From positions 107,065,503 through 107,129,502 of the forward strand of contig CM058230.1 in assembly GCA_030180135.1 (NCBI GenBank): a stretch of 64,000 nt of DNA, read 5' to 3'. A program made the translations under genes and the position numbers. Of the stretch, positions 19,157-31,348 are shown piece after piece (position 1 is the first letter of the stretch; each line of letters opens with the position of its first letter). Origin of the DNA: Orychophragmus violaceus (lineage: Eukaryota; Streptophyta; Magnoliopsida; Brassicales; Brassicaceae). The notes under the pieces were generated by a model. That model worked only from the letters and a program-made list of their open reading frames with translations, ran no database searches and was not told the origin of the DNA.

Positions 19157-20850
19157 ACTTGAAACACCCCATCCCGGCCATAGGCCTAGACGGATGTCCC
19201 TTAAACTATTCCGTTCTAAGCTGAGGTTCCTTCGGGAAACCTCAACCCTAATCGTTTCATACTTAGCCAAATCCTTAAGAACATCCAATTTCATATGAGC
19301 ATTCCATTCATTCCAACTTAACATTTCTAAGCAAGATCAATAAGGCAAAATAGACATTTTATTAATAATCGAGAAAGGTACCAATACAATGTAAACAATC
19401 CGCATTATGCTATTAGTATTCGGTCCTAAGTACAATGTCTATCTAATACACCACTCGTCTCGGTCTTGTCCGCGCCTAGGATGAATCATCCCTATGATCA
19501 TCCTTGTTACCTGAAAGGCCAAAACATTTCATAAACACATTTTTAAGTTAAGGTTTTGTAACCTAACAATTATATGCTATATGATCCCTTTGTTAATTCC
19601 CTTTTTAAATCGCAATTTTAAGTCTAAGTATCTTAAGCCCAACGTTTTCATGCATTCGGCAGACCATACCAACCGGACGCCTATCGGACTGGGCCGTACG
19701 CGTTGATCCGTACGTCCGTCCGCATATGATCGTGTCGGATGGTATGTCGTCGACATAAACTCTCGGCGCTTACGCGCATGTACTGACGGGTCACTTTACC
19801 GCGCGTCAACCCGCGCGCTTAGACGTACCGCGTACTGTCCCGAAGGATCATGCGATCGTCCCGTTGGCGCATCGTGACCGCGAGGCGTATGCACCGCGAT
19901 AACCCGTGATCGCGTAACAACGTACCGCGTCAGTGCCATGTTCGCGCAACGTTATACCGCGACTACCGTAGTGTTGTCGCGAGCGCGTAGCGTAGCGGTA
20001 TGGACGGTTCCGGATGACGCACGATCATCCGATAGATGTCGCGATAGCCATAGTCCGCCCATGACTCGTCCATGGTCGCGATTGCCGACCGTCCGCGAAC
20101 GGACGCGACTATACGCACGAACGGATGCGATCGTTCCGCGGACGGTTACGATCGATCCTTAGTGTTCGCGCGCCCGACCATGACCACGCTCCGCATCTCG
20201 CGTCGTCCTTAGACGATCGCGGTATACGTTCCGATCATCCTAGCCATGTTTCACGGTCCGGTCACGGTTCACACCGATCCTCTCGATCGGTTCATACTTA
20301 TCCGACTGAACTTTGGTTTCCCACGGTTTCGGTTTAACCGTCCCCCTAGACGGCCCGTTACACCGCCTGAACCATAAGTCCCCTTGCGGTTGTATGAATT
20401 GAACCGCACCAACCGATTATGACCATAAGTCACGACCAAGGCCGTTGGCCGGTCGTGTATAGAGCATGAATCGCTTAGGCCAAGCATGGGTTTTTCCCAT
20501 ACCGGTTTTATCTTAAAGAGGGAAGAACAATCCGGCCAACATCTATTGGCGGCCTTTGGCCTAGCGGTTTGGCCACGGCCGTGGTTAGAGTTGTCTCGGA
20601 TGTTACCTTAGATGTCGTGGTTGACTTGCCAGGGTCCTTAGCCGCTTCACCGGCCATGGTTTCACTTCCCAACCGCTTGCTCAACCACCAACTTCCTTTC
20701 CTTAAGCGCTCGGTCTTTCCTTCTGAACCGCCGCTCCTTTCTCTCCTTCTTTCTCTCTTTTCTCTCGATTTTAGATGGCCAATGCCTTAGAGAATTATTT
20801 GGGATTCTTCCCTTGTGTGTGTAGTGTGCGAAAATGGCCCCTAAGGGTCT

Positions 20851-20858
20851 TATTTATA
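20851..20858 (-). promoter_or_regulatory. Element B 5' LTR TATA box
   Basis: Minus strand TATAAATA, the likely core promoter for full-length B RNA. It lies about 97 bp downstream of the 27-bp palindrome. Confidence 0.8.
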
Positions 20859-20955
20859 AGCCAACAAATCGCCAATAACCGCCCAAGAGGAAGGGGTGGC
20901 TCTTGGCTTGCGAATGGGCACATGGCCACTTGTGACCATTCGCTTATGGAGGCCT

Positions 20956-20982
20956 TGATCAGCTAGTGACACTAGCTGATCA
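20956..20982. promoter_or_regulatory. Element B 5' LTR U3 27-bp palindrome
   Basis: Same as 13783-13809: 13-bp arms TGATCAGCTAGTG with a central A, followed on the plus strand by more AGCT words (to about 21080). Confidence 0.8.
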
Positions 20983-21211
20983 GCTGATTCACACTTCTAC
21001 ACTTCAGCTTAGCTGAGCTAAGCTGGCCACTAGCTTCTCTAGCTGATAGCTCGGCCGTCCAGCTGGTTTCTAGTAGGTTAAGCTCCCGTTTAGTCGAACT
21101 TAACCCTTCTCTGCCCATGGAACACTCTTATAGACCTTTTAGATCATGAGTTCTGACTTCTGGTTCCATGAACAGCCCGAATGGCCCTTAGGCCGGTTCG
21201 GGGATGTTACA

Positions 21212-21216
21212 GGATC
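21212..21216. repeat. Element B target site duplication, right copy
   Basis: GGATC, matching 11982-11986, followed by uninterrupted satellite. Confidence 0.95.
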
Positions 21217-24200
21217 AGTCCACGATCAGTTTATCATATACCGTCATTTTTCACATGTTTCCTCCACCACACCTCCTTACTGTCCATATGAGGGGTTTTG
21301 GTCGTGGTACTTTCGAAAAAACTCGACCCGATCCTTCTCGGGACATGAACACTTGGTTTTTCATGCACCGCGACTGTCCCACGGTGCATAGGATCAGTCC
21401 ACGATCAGTTTATCCTATCCCGTCATTTTGTTTTCACCCGTTTCCTCCACCACACCTCCTTACTGTCCATATGAGGGGTTTTGGTCGTGGTACTTTCGAA
21501 AAAACTCGACCCGATTCTTCCCGGGCCATGAACACTTGGTTTTTCATGCACCGCGACTGTACCACGGTGCATAGGATCAGTCCACGATCAGTTTATCATA
21601 TACCATCATTTTTTTTTCACCCGTTTCCTCCACCACACCTCCTTACTGTCCATATGAGGGGTTTTGGTCGTGGTACTTTCAAAAAAACTCGACCCGATTC
21701 TTCCCGGGCCATGAACACTTGGTTTTTCATGCACCGCGACTGTCCCACGGTGCATAGGATCAGTCCACGATCAGTTTATCATATCCCGTCATTTTTTTTT
21801 TCACCTGTTTCCTCCACCACACCTCCTTACTGTCTATATGAGAGGTTTTGGTCGTGGTACTTTCGAAAAAACTCGACCCGATTCTTCTCGGGCCATGAAC
21901 ACTTGGTTTTTCATGCACCGCGACTGTCCCACGGTGCATAGGATCAGTCCACGATCGGTTTATCATATACCGTCATTTTTTTTTCACTTGTTTCCTCCAC
22001 CACACCTCCTTACTGTCCATATGAGGGGTTTTGGTCGTGTAACTTTCGAAAAAACTCGACCCGATTCTTCCCGGGCCATGAACACTTGGTTTTTCATGCA
22101 CCGCGACTGTCCCACGGTGCATAGGATCAGTCCACGATCAGTTTATCATATCCCATCATTTTTTTTTCACCCGTTTCCTCCACCACACCTCCTTACTGTC
22201 CATATGAGGGGTTTTGGTCGTGGTACTTTCGAAAAAACTCGAACCGATTCTTCCCGGGCCATGAACACTTGGTTTTTCATGCACCGCGACTGTCCCACGG
22301 TGCATAGGATCAGTCCACGATCAGTTTATCCTATCCCGTCATTTTGTTTTCACCCGTTTCCTCCACCACACCTCCTTACTGTCCATATGAGGGGTTTTGG
22401 TCGTGGTACTTTCGAAAAAACTCGACCCGATCCTTCTCGGGACATGAACACTTGGTTTTTCATGCACCGCGACTGTCCCACGGTGCATAGGATCAGTCCA
22501 CGATCAGTTTATCCTATCCCGTCATTTTTTTTTTCACTTGTTTCCTCCACCACACCTCCTTACTGTCCATATGAGGGGTTTTGGTCGTGGTACTTTCGAA
22601 AAAACTCGACCCGATTCTTCCCGGGCCATGAACACTTGGTTTTTCATGCACCGCGACTGTCCCACGGTGCATAGGATCAGTCCACGATCAGTTTATCATA
22701 TACCGTCATTTTTTTTTCACCCGTTTCCTCCACCACACCTCCTTACTGTCCATATGAGGGGTTTTGGTCGTGGTACTTTCGAAAAAACTCGACCCGATAC
22801 TTCCCGGGACATGAACACTTGGTTTTTCATGCACCGCGACTGTCCCACGGTGCATAGGATCAGTCCACGATCAGTTTATCATATACCGTCATTTTTTCAC
22901 ATGTTTCCTCCACCACACCTCCTTACTGTCCATATGAGGGGTTTTGGTCGTGGTACTTTCGAAAAAACTCGACCCGATCCTTCTCGGGACATGAACACTT
23001 GGTTTTTCATGCACCGCGACTGTCCCACGGTGCATAGGATCAGTCCACGATCAGTTTATCCTATCCCGTCATTTTGTTTTCACCCGTTTCCTCCACCACA
23101 CCTCCTTACTGTCCATATGAGGGGTTTTGGTCGTGGTAATTTCGAAAAAACTCGACCCGATTCTTCCCGGGCCATGAACACTTGGTTTTTCATGCACTGC
23201 GACTGTACCACGGTGCATAGGATCAGTCCACGATCAGTTTATCATATACCATCATTTTTTTTTCACCCGTTTCCTCCACCACACCTCCTTACTGTCCATA
23301 TGAGGGGTTTTGGTCGTGGTACTTTCAAAAAAACTCGACCCGATTCGTCCCGGGCCAGGAACACTTGGTTTTTCATGCACCGCGACTGTCCCACGGTGCA
23401 TAGGATCAGTCCACGATCAGTTTATCATATCCCGTCATTTTTTTTTCACCTGTTTCCTCCACCACACCTCCTTACTGTCTATATGAGAGGTTTTGGTCGT
23501 GGTACTTTCGAAAAAACTCGACCTGATTCTTCTCGGGCCATGAACACTTGGTTTTTCATGCACCGCGACTGTCCCACGGTGCATAGGATCAGGCCACGAT
23601 CGGTTTATCATATACCGTCATTTTTTTTTCACTTGTTTCCTCCACCACACCTCCTTACTGTCCATATGAGGGGTTTTGGTCGTGTTACTTTCGAAAAAAC
23701 TCGACCCGATTCTTCCCGGGCCATGAACACTTGGTTTTTCATGCACCGCGACTGTCCCACGGTGCATAGGATCAGTCCACGATCAGTTTATCATATCCCA
23801 TCATTTTTTTTCACCCGTTTCCTCCACCACACCTCCTTACTGTCCATATGAGGGGTTTTGGTTGTGGTACTTTCGAAAAAACTCGAACCGATTCTTCCCG
23901 GGCCATGAACACTTGGTTTTTCATGCACCGCGACTGTCCCACGGTGCATAGGATCAGTCCACGATCAGTTTATCCTATCCCGTCATTTTGTTTTCACCCG
24001 TTTCCTCCACCACACCTCCTTACTGTCCATATGAGGGGTTTTGGTCGTGGTACTTTCGAAAAAACTCGACCCGATCCTTCTCGGGACATGAACACTTGGT
24101 TTTTCATGCACCGCGACTGTCCCACGGTGCATAGGATCAGTCCACGATCAGTTTATCCTATCCCGTCATTTTTTTTTTCCCTTGTTTCCACCACCACACC

Positions 24201-26620
24201 TCCTTACTGTCCATATGAGGGGTTTTGGTCGTGGTACTTTCGAAAAAACTCGACCCGATTCTTCCCGGGCCATGAACACTTGGTTTTTCATGCACCGCGA
24301 CTGTCCCACGGTGCATAGGATCAGTCCACGATCAGTTTATCATATACCGTCATTTTTTTTCACCCGTTTCCTCCACCACACCTCCTTACTGTCCATATGA
24401 GGGGTTTTGGTCGTGGTACTTTCGAAAAAACTCGACCCGATACTTCCCGGGACATGAACACTTGGTTTTTCATGCACCGCGACTGTCCCACGGTGCATAG
24501 GATCAGTCCACGATCAGTTTATCATATCCCGTCATTTTTTTTTCACCTGTTTCCTCCACCACACCTCCTTACTGTCTATATGAGGGGTTTTGGTCGTGGT
24601 ACTTTCGAAAAAACTCGACCCGATCCTTCTCGGGACATGAACACTTGGTTTTTCATGCACCGCGACTGTCCCACGGTGCATAGGATCAGTCCACGATCAG
24701 TTTATCATATACCGTCATTTTTTCACATGTTTCCTCCACCACACCTCCTTACTGTCCATATGAGGGGTTTTGGTCGTGGTACTTTCGAAAAAACTCGACC
24801 CGATCCTTCTCGGGACATGAACACTTGGTTTTTCATGCACCGCGTCTGTCCCACGGTGCATAGGATCAGTCCACGATCAGTTTATCCTATCCCGTCATTT
24901 TGTTTTCACCCGTTTCCTCCACCACACCTCCTTACTGTCCATATGAGGGGTTTTGGTCGTGGTACTTTCGAAAAAACTCGACCCGATTCTTCCCGGGCCA
25001 TGAACACTTGGTTTTTCATGCACCGCGACTGTACCACGGTGCATAGGATCAGTCCACGATCAGTTTATCATATACCATCATTTTTTTTCACCCGTTTCCT
25101 CCACCACACCTCCTTACTGTCCATATGAGGGGTTTTGGTCGTGGTACTTTCAAAAAAACTCAACCCGATTCTTCCCGGGCCATGAACACTTGGTTTTTCA
25201 TGCACCGCGACTGTCCCACGGTGCATAGGATCAGTCCACGATCAGTTTATCATATCCCGTCATTTTTTTTTCACCCGTTTCCTCCACCACACCTCCTTAC
25301 TGTCTATATGAGGGGTTTTGGTCGTGGTACTTTCGAAAAAACTCGACCCGATTCTTCCCGGACCATGAACACTTGGTTTTTCATGCACCGCGACTGTCCC
25401 ACAGTGCATAGGATCAGTCCACGATCAGTTTATCATATACCGTCATTTTTTCACATGTTTCCTCCACCACACCTCCTTACTGTCCATATGAGGGGTTTTG
25501 GTCGTGTTACTTTCGAAAAACTCGACCCGATTCTTCCCGGGCCATGAACACTTGGTTTTTCATGCACCGCGACTGTCCCACGGTGCATAGGATCAGTCCA
25601 CGATCAGTTTATCATATACCGTCATTTTTTTTTCACCTGTTTCCTCCACCACACCTCCTTACTGTCCATATGAGGGGTTTTGGTCGTGGTACTTTCGAAA
25701 AAACTCGACCCGATCCTTCCCGGACCATGAACACTTGGTTTTTCATGCACCGCGACTGTCCCACGGTGCATAGGATCAGTCCACGATCAGTTTATCCTAT
25801 CCCGTCATTTTTTTTTCACCTGTTTCCTCCACCACACCTCCTTACTGTCCATATGAGGGGTTTTGGTCGTGGTACTTTCGAAAAAACTCGACCCGATTCT
25901 TCCCGGGACATGAACACTTGGTTTTTCATGCACCGCGACTGTCCCACGGTGCATAGGATCAGTCCACGATCAGTTTATGATATACCGTCATTTTTTTTCA
26001 CCCGTTTCCTCCACCAAACCTCCTTACTGTCCATATGAGGGGTTTTGGTCGTGGTACTTTCGAAAAAACTCGACCCGATACTTCCCGGGACATGAACACT
26101 TGGTTTTTCATGCACCGCGACTGTCCCACGGTGCATAGGATCAGTCCACGATCAGTTTATCATATCCCGTCATTTTTTTCACCCGTTTCCTCCACCACAC
26201 CTCCTTACTGTCCATATGAGGGGTTTAGGTCGTGGTACTTTCGAAAAAACTCGAACCGATTCTTCCCGGGCCATGAACACTTGGTTTTTCATGCACCGCG
26301 ACTGTCCCACGGTGCATAGGATCAGTCCACGATCAGTTTATCCTATCCCGTCATTTTGTTTTCACCCGTTTCCTCCACCACACCTCCTTACTGTCCATAT
26401 GAGGGGTTTTGGTCGTGGTACTTTCGAAAAAACTCGACCCGATCCTTCTCGGGACATGAACACTTGGTTTTTCATGCACCGCGACTGTCCCACGGTGCAT
26501 ATGATCAGTCCACGATCAGTTTATCCTATCCCGTCATTTTTTTTTTCACTTGTTTCCTCCACCACACCTCCTTACTGTCCATATGAGGGGTTTTGGTCGT
26601 GGTACTTTCGAAAAAACTCG

Positions 26621-26625
26621 ACCTG
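26621..26625. repeat. Element C target site duplication, left copy
   Basis: ACCTG before the LTR start TGAAACACCCC, repeated at 34198-34202. Most monomers read ACCCG here, so the target was a variant copy. Confidence 0.93.
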
Positions 26626-27830
26626 TGAAACACCCCGACCCGGCCTTCCTAGGCCGTGGTCGATGCGTCCCATCGGTCAAGCCAAACCCCGGCTTGGACC
26701 TCCCGAAAACCCGTCCTATTTAAAATTTTCCTTTAGGAACTAAGTATTCATCGGATCTACTATTTGACTCCTAGTCTTAGATCCTTCATACTTAAGATTA
26801 CGCAGCGGAAATCCTTACTTAACATTTACATCGTTCTTCTAAAGAACGATCCGTCCAAGAACCTCTTATAACCTTACTTAGTTTTCTCAAAAACTCTTTC
26901 GAGGTTCCAATTCCAACTATCCATTCAATCAACCTAAGTCTTTAACTTAGATCCTTTCATTCTCCTATTCAGCTCTAACCATTCTTTAGAACGATAGAAG
27001 AGTTCTCGAAACGTGTACCTTAACCTTTGGTGATTCCGGTGTGAAGCTAGCTTGGCGTCCAGCTTAACCCGTTTGATCCTCGAACTCTTAGAACATACCT
27101 CCCTGGAACCAAGTCATTCAACCAACCATCCCCACATGACAAGGCGCAAGAGAGGTCTTCTAGTTCCTTCCCTTGACCACCATTTGATCTCGCTCGTTCA
27201 TTTGCTTTGTTCCCATTAACATTCACCGTCTTGACTTATCCACATTTCGCTGCCTGCATCTTGACCTTCAGACCGATTCAAGTCCTTTAAGTATAACCAG
27301 CTCGTGAACCGGTTTCCTTTCGTATTGTCAGCTCTACGATCGGTACAATGGTTGGAATGATCCTCTCGATCAATTCCGTGAACGGTCTGATCTTTGGTTC
27401 GTACCGTCGGCCGTCGACCTAGTTCCCCTGACTGATCGACCGGTCCGCACGCGTTTCGACCACGCGATCTCCCTGTTCCAATCCACGGTCCAACTCATGT
27501 CTTCTCGTCAGCCCGAACTTAACCGTGATTGATCTTCTGATCAATCCCAACGGTATATTGGACATGAACCCGCCAAGTCTATGATCCGTCAAATGCCTTG
27601 ACCTTACACGATCATTCGGGTCGTACCGAGTGTCTCTCGGTCGTACCATGATCGTCAGTCCATCGGCGCAATGGCTTGACGCAACGAGGATGCGGCAGCA
27701 TCGCCAAGCGTACTCGGCAACACTCGCGTTTCCTGTTCGTCAGGCCATCCGCGTCCTGCCCCGATCGCTGTCCAACCGGACTGACCGCACGTTCGGATCG
27801 TTGGCGACCTTTGAACCGTTGCGTCAGTCC

Positions 27831-28035
27831 GCGAAGAGACGCGACCTTTCGCGAAGAGTCGCGACCATCCGTGAACAGTCGCGACCATCCGCTTGGATCG
27901 CGATCAGTCTGCCGCGACAATCCTGCCGCGAACATCCTGTCGCGATTGTTCCACCGTGATCAGTCTGACGCGATCGTCCCGTCGCGACAACTCGGCATCG
28001 ATCGCTCTGCCGCGATCGTACGCCCGCGACCGTCG
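27831..28035. repeat. Element C 3' LTR compound minisatellite
   Basis: Three 20-bp units and one of 19 bp (27831-27909), then nine 14-bp units (27910-28035) with cores like TGCCGCGATC. Phase is exact. The other LTR copy is at 32557-32761. Confidence 0.85.
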
Positions 28036-29078
28036 TCCATACCAAACCGAACACTCGTCCTGATCGTTCACGATCCTGGACCGTTGTGTCAGTCCGCGCA
28101 TAGACGCGTCCGCTTGTTAACAGGTGCGACGTCCGGTCAACATGCGCGCTTATCCCCGGGATAACCACGACTGTCTTACGACCGTACCGCCCAACCCGTC
28201 GCCTCACTGACTTGTCTGTGAGGCTCGTCCGCTTACGTCCAGCGCTCGCGTCCGTGGTCGGCCAACGCGCACGTGCGATCGTCCGTAAGGATATCGCGTC
28301 CGTCCGTACTAGCGTCCCGCGTCGTAGCGTCTGACCGTGTGCGAACAGTCGCGACCGTCCACCGCGAACGGATGCGATGGTCCGCGGACGGTTGCCATCG
28401 TCCGTGACCGCAGTGTGTGTGGTCCGCGACTCGGCCATGATCCGACGATGTTCCTATGATCGGCCGTGATCGACCGGTTCCTTTCCAACCGTTCACGCTT
28501 GGTCGCTTGTACTTGCGCGGTTATGATCCGGCCAACATCCTTTGGATGCGCCGTCCGACCAACCATGACCCGGCCATGTCATCCCGACATGCCGTCCGAT
28601 CACCCACGCAACGCAAGCCTATCGACCTTAGCGCAGCCAATCCCCTTACCGACCCGAACATACTCGATCATGGCCTTTGGCCGATCACGCCTATACCATT
28701 ATAGCCGACCCTAAAACCGTACAGCCTAAGCCCGGTTCTAGTTCCAGAAATCGAGAAGAAGAGAAAGACACTTCCTTGCCGACCGACCGATCAACCCAAT
28801 GATCTAACGGTTGCACCGAGGTCGCGGTTGATCTCTTGGCCGATCACGCTCCTTAATGTACCCGTGGAATGGCTTTGAGTTGCAGATGCCTCACCGGCCA
28901 TCTTGCTTCTCCTGCGCCTTATTTCCACGAACTTATCCCCTCATGAAAACGGCCGGCCTTCCATTCAGGATCCGACCATCTCTCTCTCTTTTCTTGGCGG
29001 TTTATGGCTAAATGCCTTGGCGAAATCCTGGGCGTTTCCCCCAGTCTGGTTGTGTGCGCAAAAATGTCCCAAGAGGCT

Positions 29079-29086
29079 TATTTATA
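29079..29086 (-). promoter_or_regulatory. Element C 3' LTR TATA box
   Basis: Minus strand TATAAATA in CCTATAAATAAG, at the same spacing from the palindrome as in the other elements. Confidence 0.7.
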
Positions 29087-29184
29087 GGCTTGGTTGTCGC
29101 CCATAACCGCCCAAGGAAGGGCTGCCTCTTGTTTGGGAGAATGGACACAACTTGCCATTGATGCCCATTCGCTTATGGCCTCTT

Positions 29185-29211
29185 TGATCAGCTAGTGACA
29201 CTAGCTGATCA
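29185..29211. promoter_or_regulatory. Element C 3' LTR U3 27-bp palindrome
   Basis: 13-bp arms TGATCAGCTAGTG around a central A, the same form as in element B. Confidence 0.8.
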
Positions 29212-29471
29212 GCTAATATCACACACGCACACCCCAGCTAGCTAAGTTCAGCTAGACGCCAGCTGACGCAGCTGGTCAGCTGGACTGTCCAGCTCGTTTC
29301 AGCTGAACACACTTGGTTCAGCTTGGCTAAGCTTATTTCCCACCGAAACTTAGCTCTTTTTAGGTCATGGAACACTTCGTTGATCTTCCTTGATCACGTG
29401 TTCGGTCTTATGGTTCCATAACAGCCCAAACGATTAGGGTGGGGTTTGTATCCCGGTTTGGGGATGTTACA

Positions 29472-29489
29472 AGTTCTACCCCCCTTAAA
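29472..29489 (-). other. Element C polypurine tract
   Basis: Minus strand TTTAAGGGGGGTAGAACT next to the 3' LTR; identical to element A. Confidence 0.85.
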
Positions 29490-30186
29490 CGGGATTCGTC
29501 CCCGAATCCGACTTAAGGTGTTTTACCCCGTTCAAACTTTATGAACCATTGGAGACCTACTAACATCCCGAAGTGTTAACAGAGCACAACCATTCTATGT
29601 TCTCTCCATTCGGCCTAAGTCCATTTATGGCCGATTCTGCCGGAGCCCTTCATCTCGGATCAAGTCGCGTATGACCGGACTTTTCCATTCCGTTCCCGTG
29701 CATGGATCATCCGTGCCCAGCTTGCCGATCTTCGGTAAACCGCCCCAACGGCTACCGTTCGATCGCGCTTAGCTGCCCGAACTTCCCTTGTCCATGACTC
29801 ACGGTTCATTCTGCGCTTAATTCGACTTATGGCTCACGGTCTTGACCTTGGCCGATCACAATCGAACCTTGGACTCAGCCGTCGAGAGATCCATATACTT
29901 ACCATGACCTCGGTCCGTCAAGACTTAATCATTCCCCTGATTTTGTCTTGCCTTAGACTTAGTCAATCTCGATCACAACCCTTACGGTTTGACCCGAAAC
30001 TTGATCTCCGCCCTCTAAGGACTTGATCATAGTTTCCCCGAAACTTGACCTCCGCCCTCCAAGGACTTGATCATAGTTTCCCCGAAACTTGACCTCCGCC
30101 CTCCAAGGACTTGATCTTAGTACCCCGTGAAACTTGACCTCCGCCCTCCAAGGACTTGATCTTAGTTCCACGATCCACAACGGTCC
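29490..30186 (-). pseudogene. Element C: pol-end relic and unassigned internal sequence
   Basis: Shared with element A over most of its length. The first 80 bp or so resemble the DNA over the last codons of element B pol. The rest has no frame. A four-copy 44-45-bp minisatellite occupies about 29994-30170. Confidence 0.6.
29994..30170. repeat. Element C internal 44-45-bp minisatellite, 4 copies
   Basis: GAAACTTGA recurs at 29996, 30040, 30084 and 30129, each followed by the CCTCCAAGGACTTGATC part. Element A has two copies at the same place, so C has gained copies or A has lost them. Confidence 0.85.
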
Positions 30187-30274
30187 CTACACATTCCCAG
30201 AATGCATATAAGCCCCGCTTTATTCCCCAATATGCCATGCAGTAATTTGAGAAATCAGGGTTCGAGTGACAGAC
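30187..30274 (-). other. Element C: relic of the gag-pol intron (88 nt)
   Basis: Minus strand ATTG|GTCTGTCACT (GT at 30274-30273) to GGGAATGTGTAG|GGACC (AG at 30188-30187). Both edges match element B, and the downstream GGACCGTT is kept. The surrounding coding sequence is decayed. Confidence 0.62.
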
Positions 30275-30818
30275 CAATGATCACCTCGAAGGAGACGGCC
30301 ATGCCTGAATCCTCCACGAGCTCATGGACTTGAGGTTTTCCTCAGTTGACCCTTGGCCGTAGCCGCGCGGTCACCCTGACCCCAATCCACTTTCGGAGCC
30401 CCCGACCGTCCGTCCCGGCCATTCCGACAATCCCAAACAAAATGTCTAGGCTGCCCACGACGGAAACATGACCTTGGTTTTACAGTCTTTTTTTTCGACC
30501 CCAGCCTGTGGACAGCTCGCGACCCCGGGTCCTTGCTTCCACCTTCACGCAGGCCCTCCCTTTCTCCCAACATCTTACGGAGTGTTGCCATCCATAGGAG
30601 GTGCATTCTGCGCGGTCCGAGGAATGGTTATCGACACTTTGGCCCCATTTCCTCCTCAGGTCCCTCCCGGGCCAGCTGGACACTCCCACTTGTGACCTAG
30701 CTACCACCCGGTTCACCTCGACCATATAGACCTCGACGTTACACGTCTCAACCGTCCCTGGATCCGCGACCCTGTCGCGACCCGCGGTCATACGTGTTCG
30801 TCCAACACCACGTCCCAA
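30275..30818 (-). pseudogene. Element C: degenerate gag nucleocapsid relic
   Basis: Two minus-strand frames hold pieces of Gag. One (about 30480-30670) reads GRDLRRKWGQ, then SSDRAECTSYG and CWEKGRACVK, matching the first two knuckles of B with cysteines lost. The other (about 30430-30480) reads CFRRGQPRHFVWDC against CFQCGKTGHYMRDC of B, with the second cysteine changed to arginine. The pieces are in different frames, so a frameshift lies between them. No working nucleocapsid can result. Confidence 0.78.
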
Positions 30819-31336
30819 CCGTTCCTGGATCCGCGACCGTGTCGCGACCCGCGGTTGTACGCGATCGTCCGTGCGATTTTACGCGAACGGACACGACTGT
30901 TCCCGCGAACTTGTATGATGGTCCGCGCACGGCTACCATCATCTTGCGAATGCGGTGAACGGCCTACGACGCATGGTCATGACCTGATGATGCTGTCTTA
31001 CGGTCTGGTTGTGATCAACTTGGTTTTCCACTTAACCACTTCACGCTTGGGTTCTTGCCGTGTGCGGTTCTTGATCCGGCCAACATCTCCAAGATGTGCC
31101 GTTCGACCATCCGCTTTCACTGGCACTTACCGTATGCGGTTCCATGACCCGGCCAACGTCTCCAAGACGTGCCGTCCGATCATCCACATACTACATGCAA
31201 AACGTCCCCTTAGCATGGTTGATCTGCCCAACCGTTTACAGTTCATTCACGATAATGGTCAAGACTAAGTGCGTCCTTGGTGCACTTGCCTTAGCAAGTC
31301 ACCAAGCATGAGAGCATTGTCCTAGGAAATAACTCC
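30819..31336 (-). other. Element C: non-coding leader region
   Basis: No supported frame. The part next to the primer site (31265-31336) matches elements A and D and differs from B. Between 30760 and 30860 a segment with GTCGCGACCCGCGGT occurs twice, about 75 bp apart, showing a local duplication. Confidence 0.5.
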
Positions 31337-31348
31337 GCTCTGATACCA
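31337..31348 (-). other. Element C primer binding site, initiator tRNA-Met
   Basis: Minus strand TGGTATCAGAGC, three bases from the 5' LTR. Confidence 0.94.

Larger units (their letters stand above)
11987..21211 (-). mobile_element. Element B: complete autonomous Ty3/gypsy chromovirus (Tekay/Del-like)
   Basis: A 9225-bp element with two 2052-bp LTRs that look identical, a GGATC target duplication, an initiator tRNA-Met primer site and a polypurine tract. Gag (483-residue frame) and Pol (protease, RT, RNase H, integrase, chromodomain-like end) are uninterrupted by nonsense changes. Gag and Pol are in different frames, and a 95-nt GT...AG interval at the junction restores one continuous polyprotein. 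Domain order PR-RT-RH-IN-chromodomain and the sequence style point to the Tekay/Del branch of chromoviruses. Intact motifs and matching LTRs suggest a very recent, possibly active, copy. Related elements A, C and D could use its proteins. Confidence 0.93.
19160..21211 (-). repeat. Element B 5' LTR (2052 bp)
   Basis: Second copy of the B LTR with TG...CA ends, same length as 11987-14038 and no difference seen. As the 5' LTR on the minus strand it holds the promoter: palindrome at 20956-20982, TATA box at 20851-20858, and a transcript that would run through the primer site into gag. Confidence 0.93.
21212..26625. repeat. Satellite block 2, about 30 monomers
   Basis: The same satellite in the same orientation, resuming mid-monomer after B. 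It carries the four-monomer variant order (GACTGTACCACGG near 21560, 23210 and 25030). The start (21212 to about 22330) repeats 9065 to about 10185. No gene seen. Confidence 0.95.
26626..29471 (-). repeat. Element C 3' LTR (2846 bp)
   Basis: TGAAACACCCCGACC to GATGTTACA. It contains the compound minisatellite at 27831-28035, TATA box at 29079-29086, palindrome at 29185-29211 and an AGCT-rich tract to about 29340. Short frames within it are mirrored in the other LTR and are not genes. Confidence 0.92.

Noticed and set aside
11987..21211. Assignment of B to the Ogre/Tat or Athila groups because of the intron
   Set aside because: The integrase end with a GPF module and chromodomain-like segment, and the initiator tRNA-Met primer site, fit chromoviruses; Ogre has its intron elsewhere (before RT) and extra domains that B lacks.
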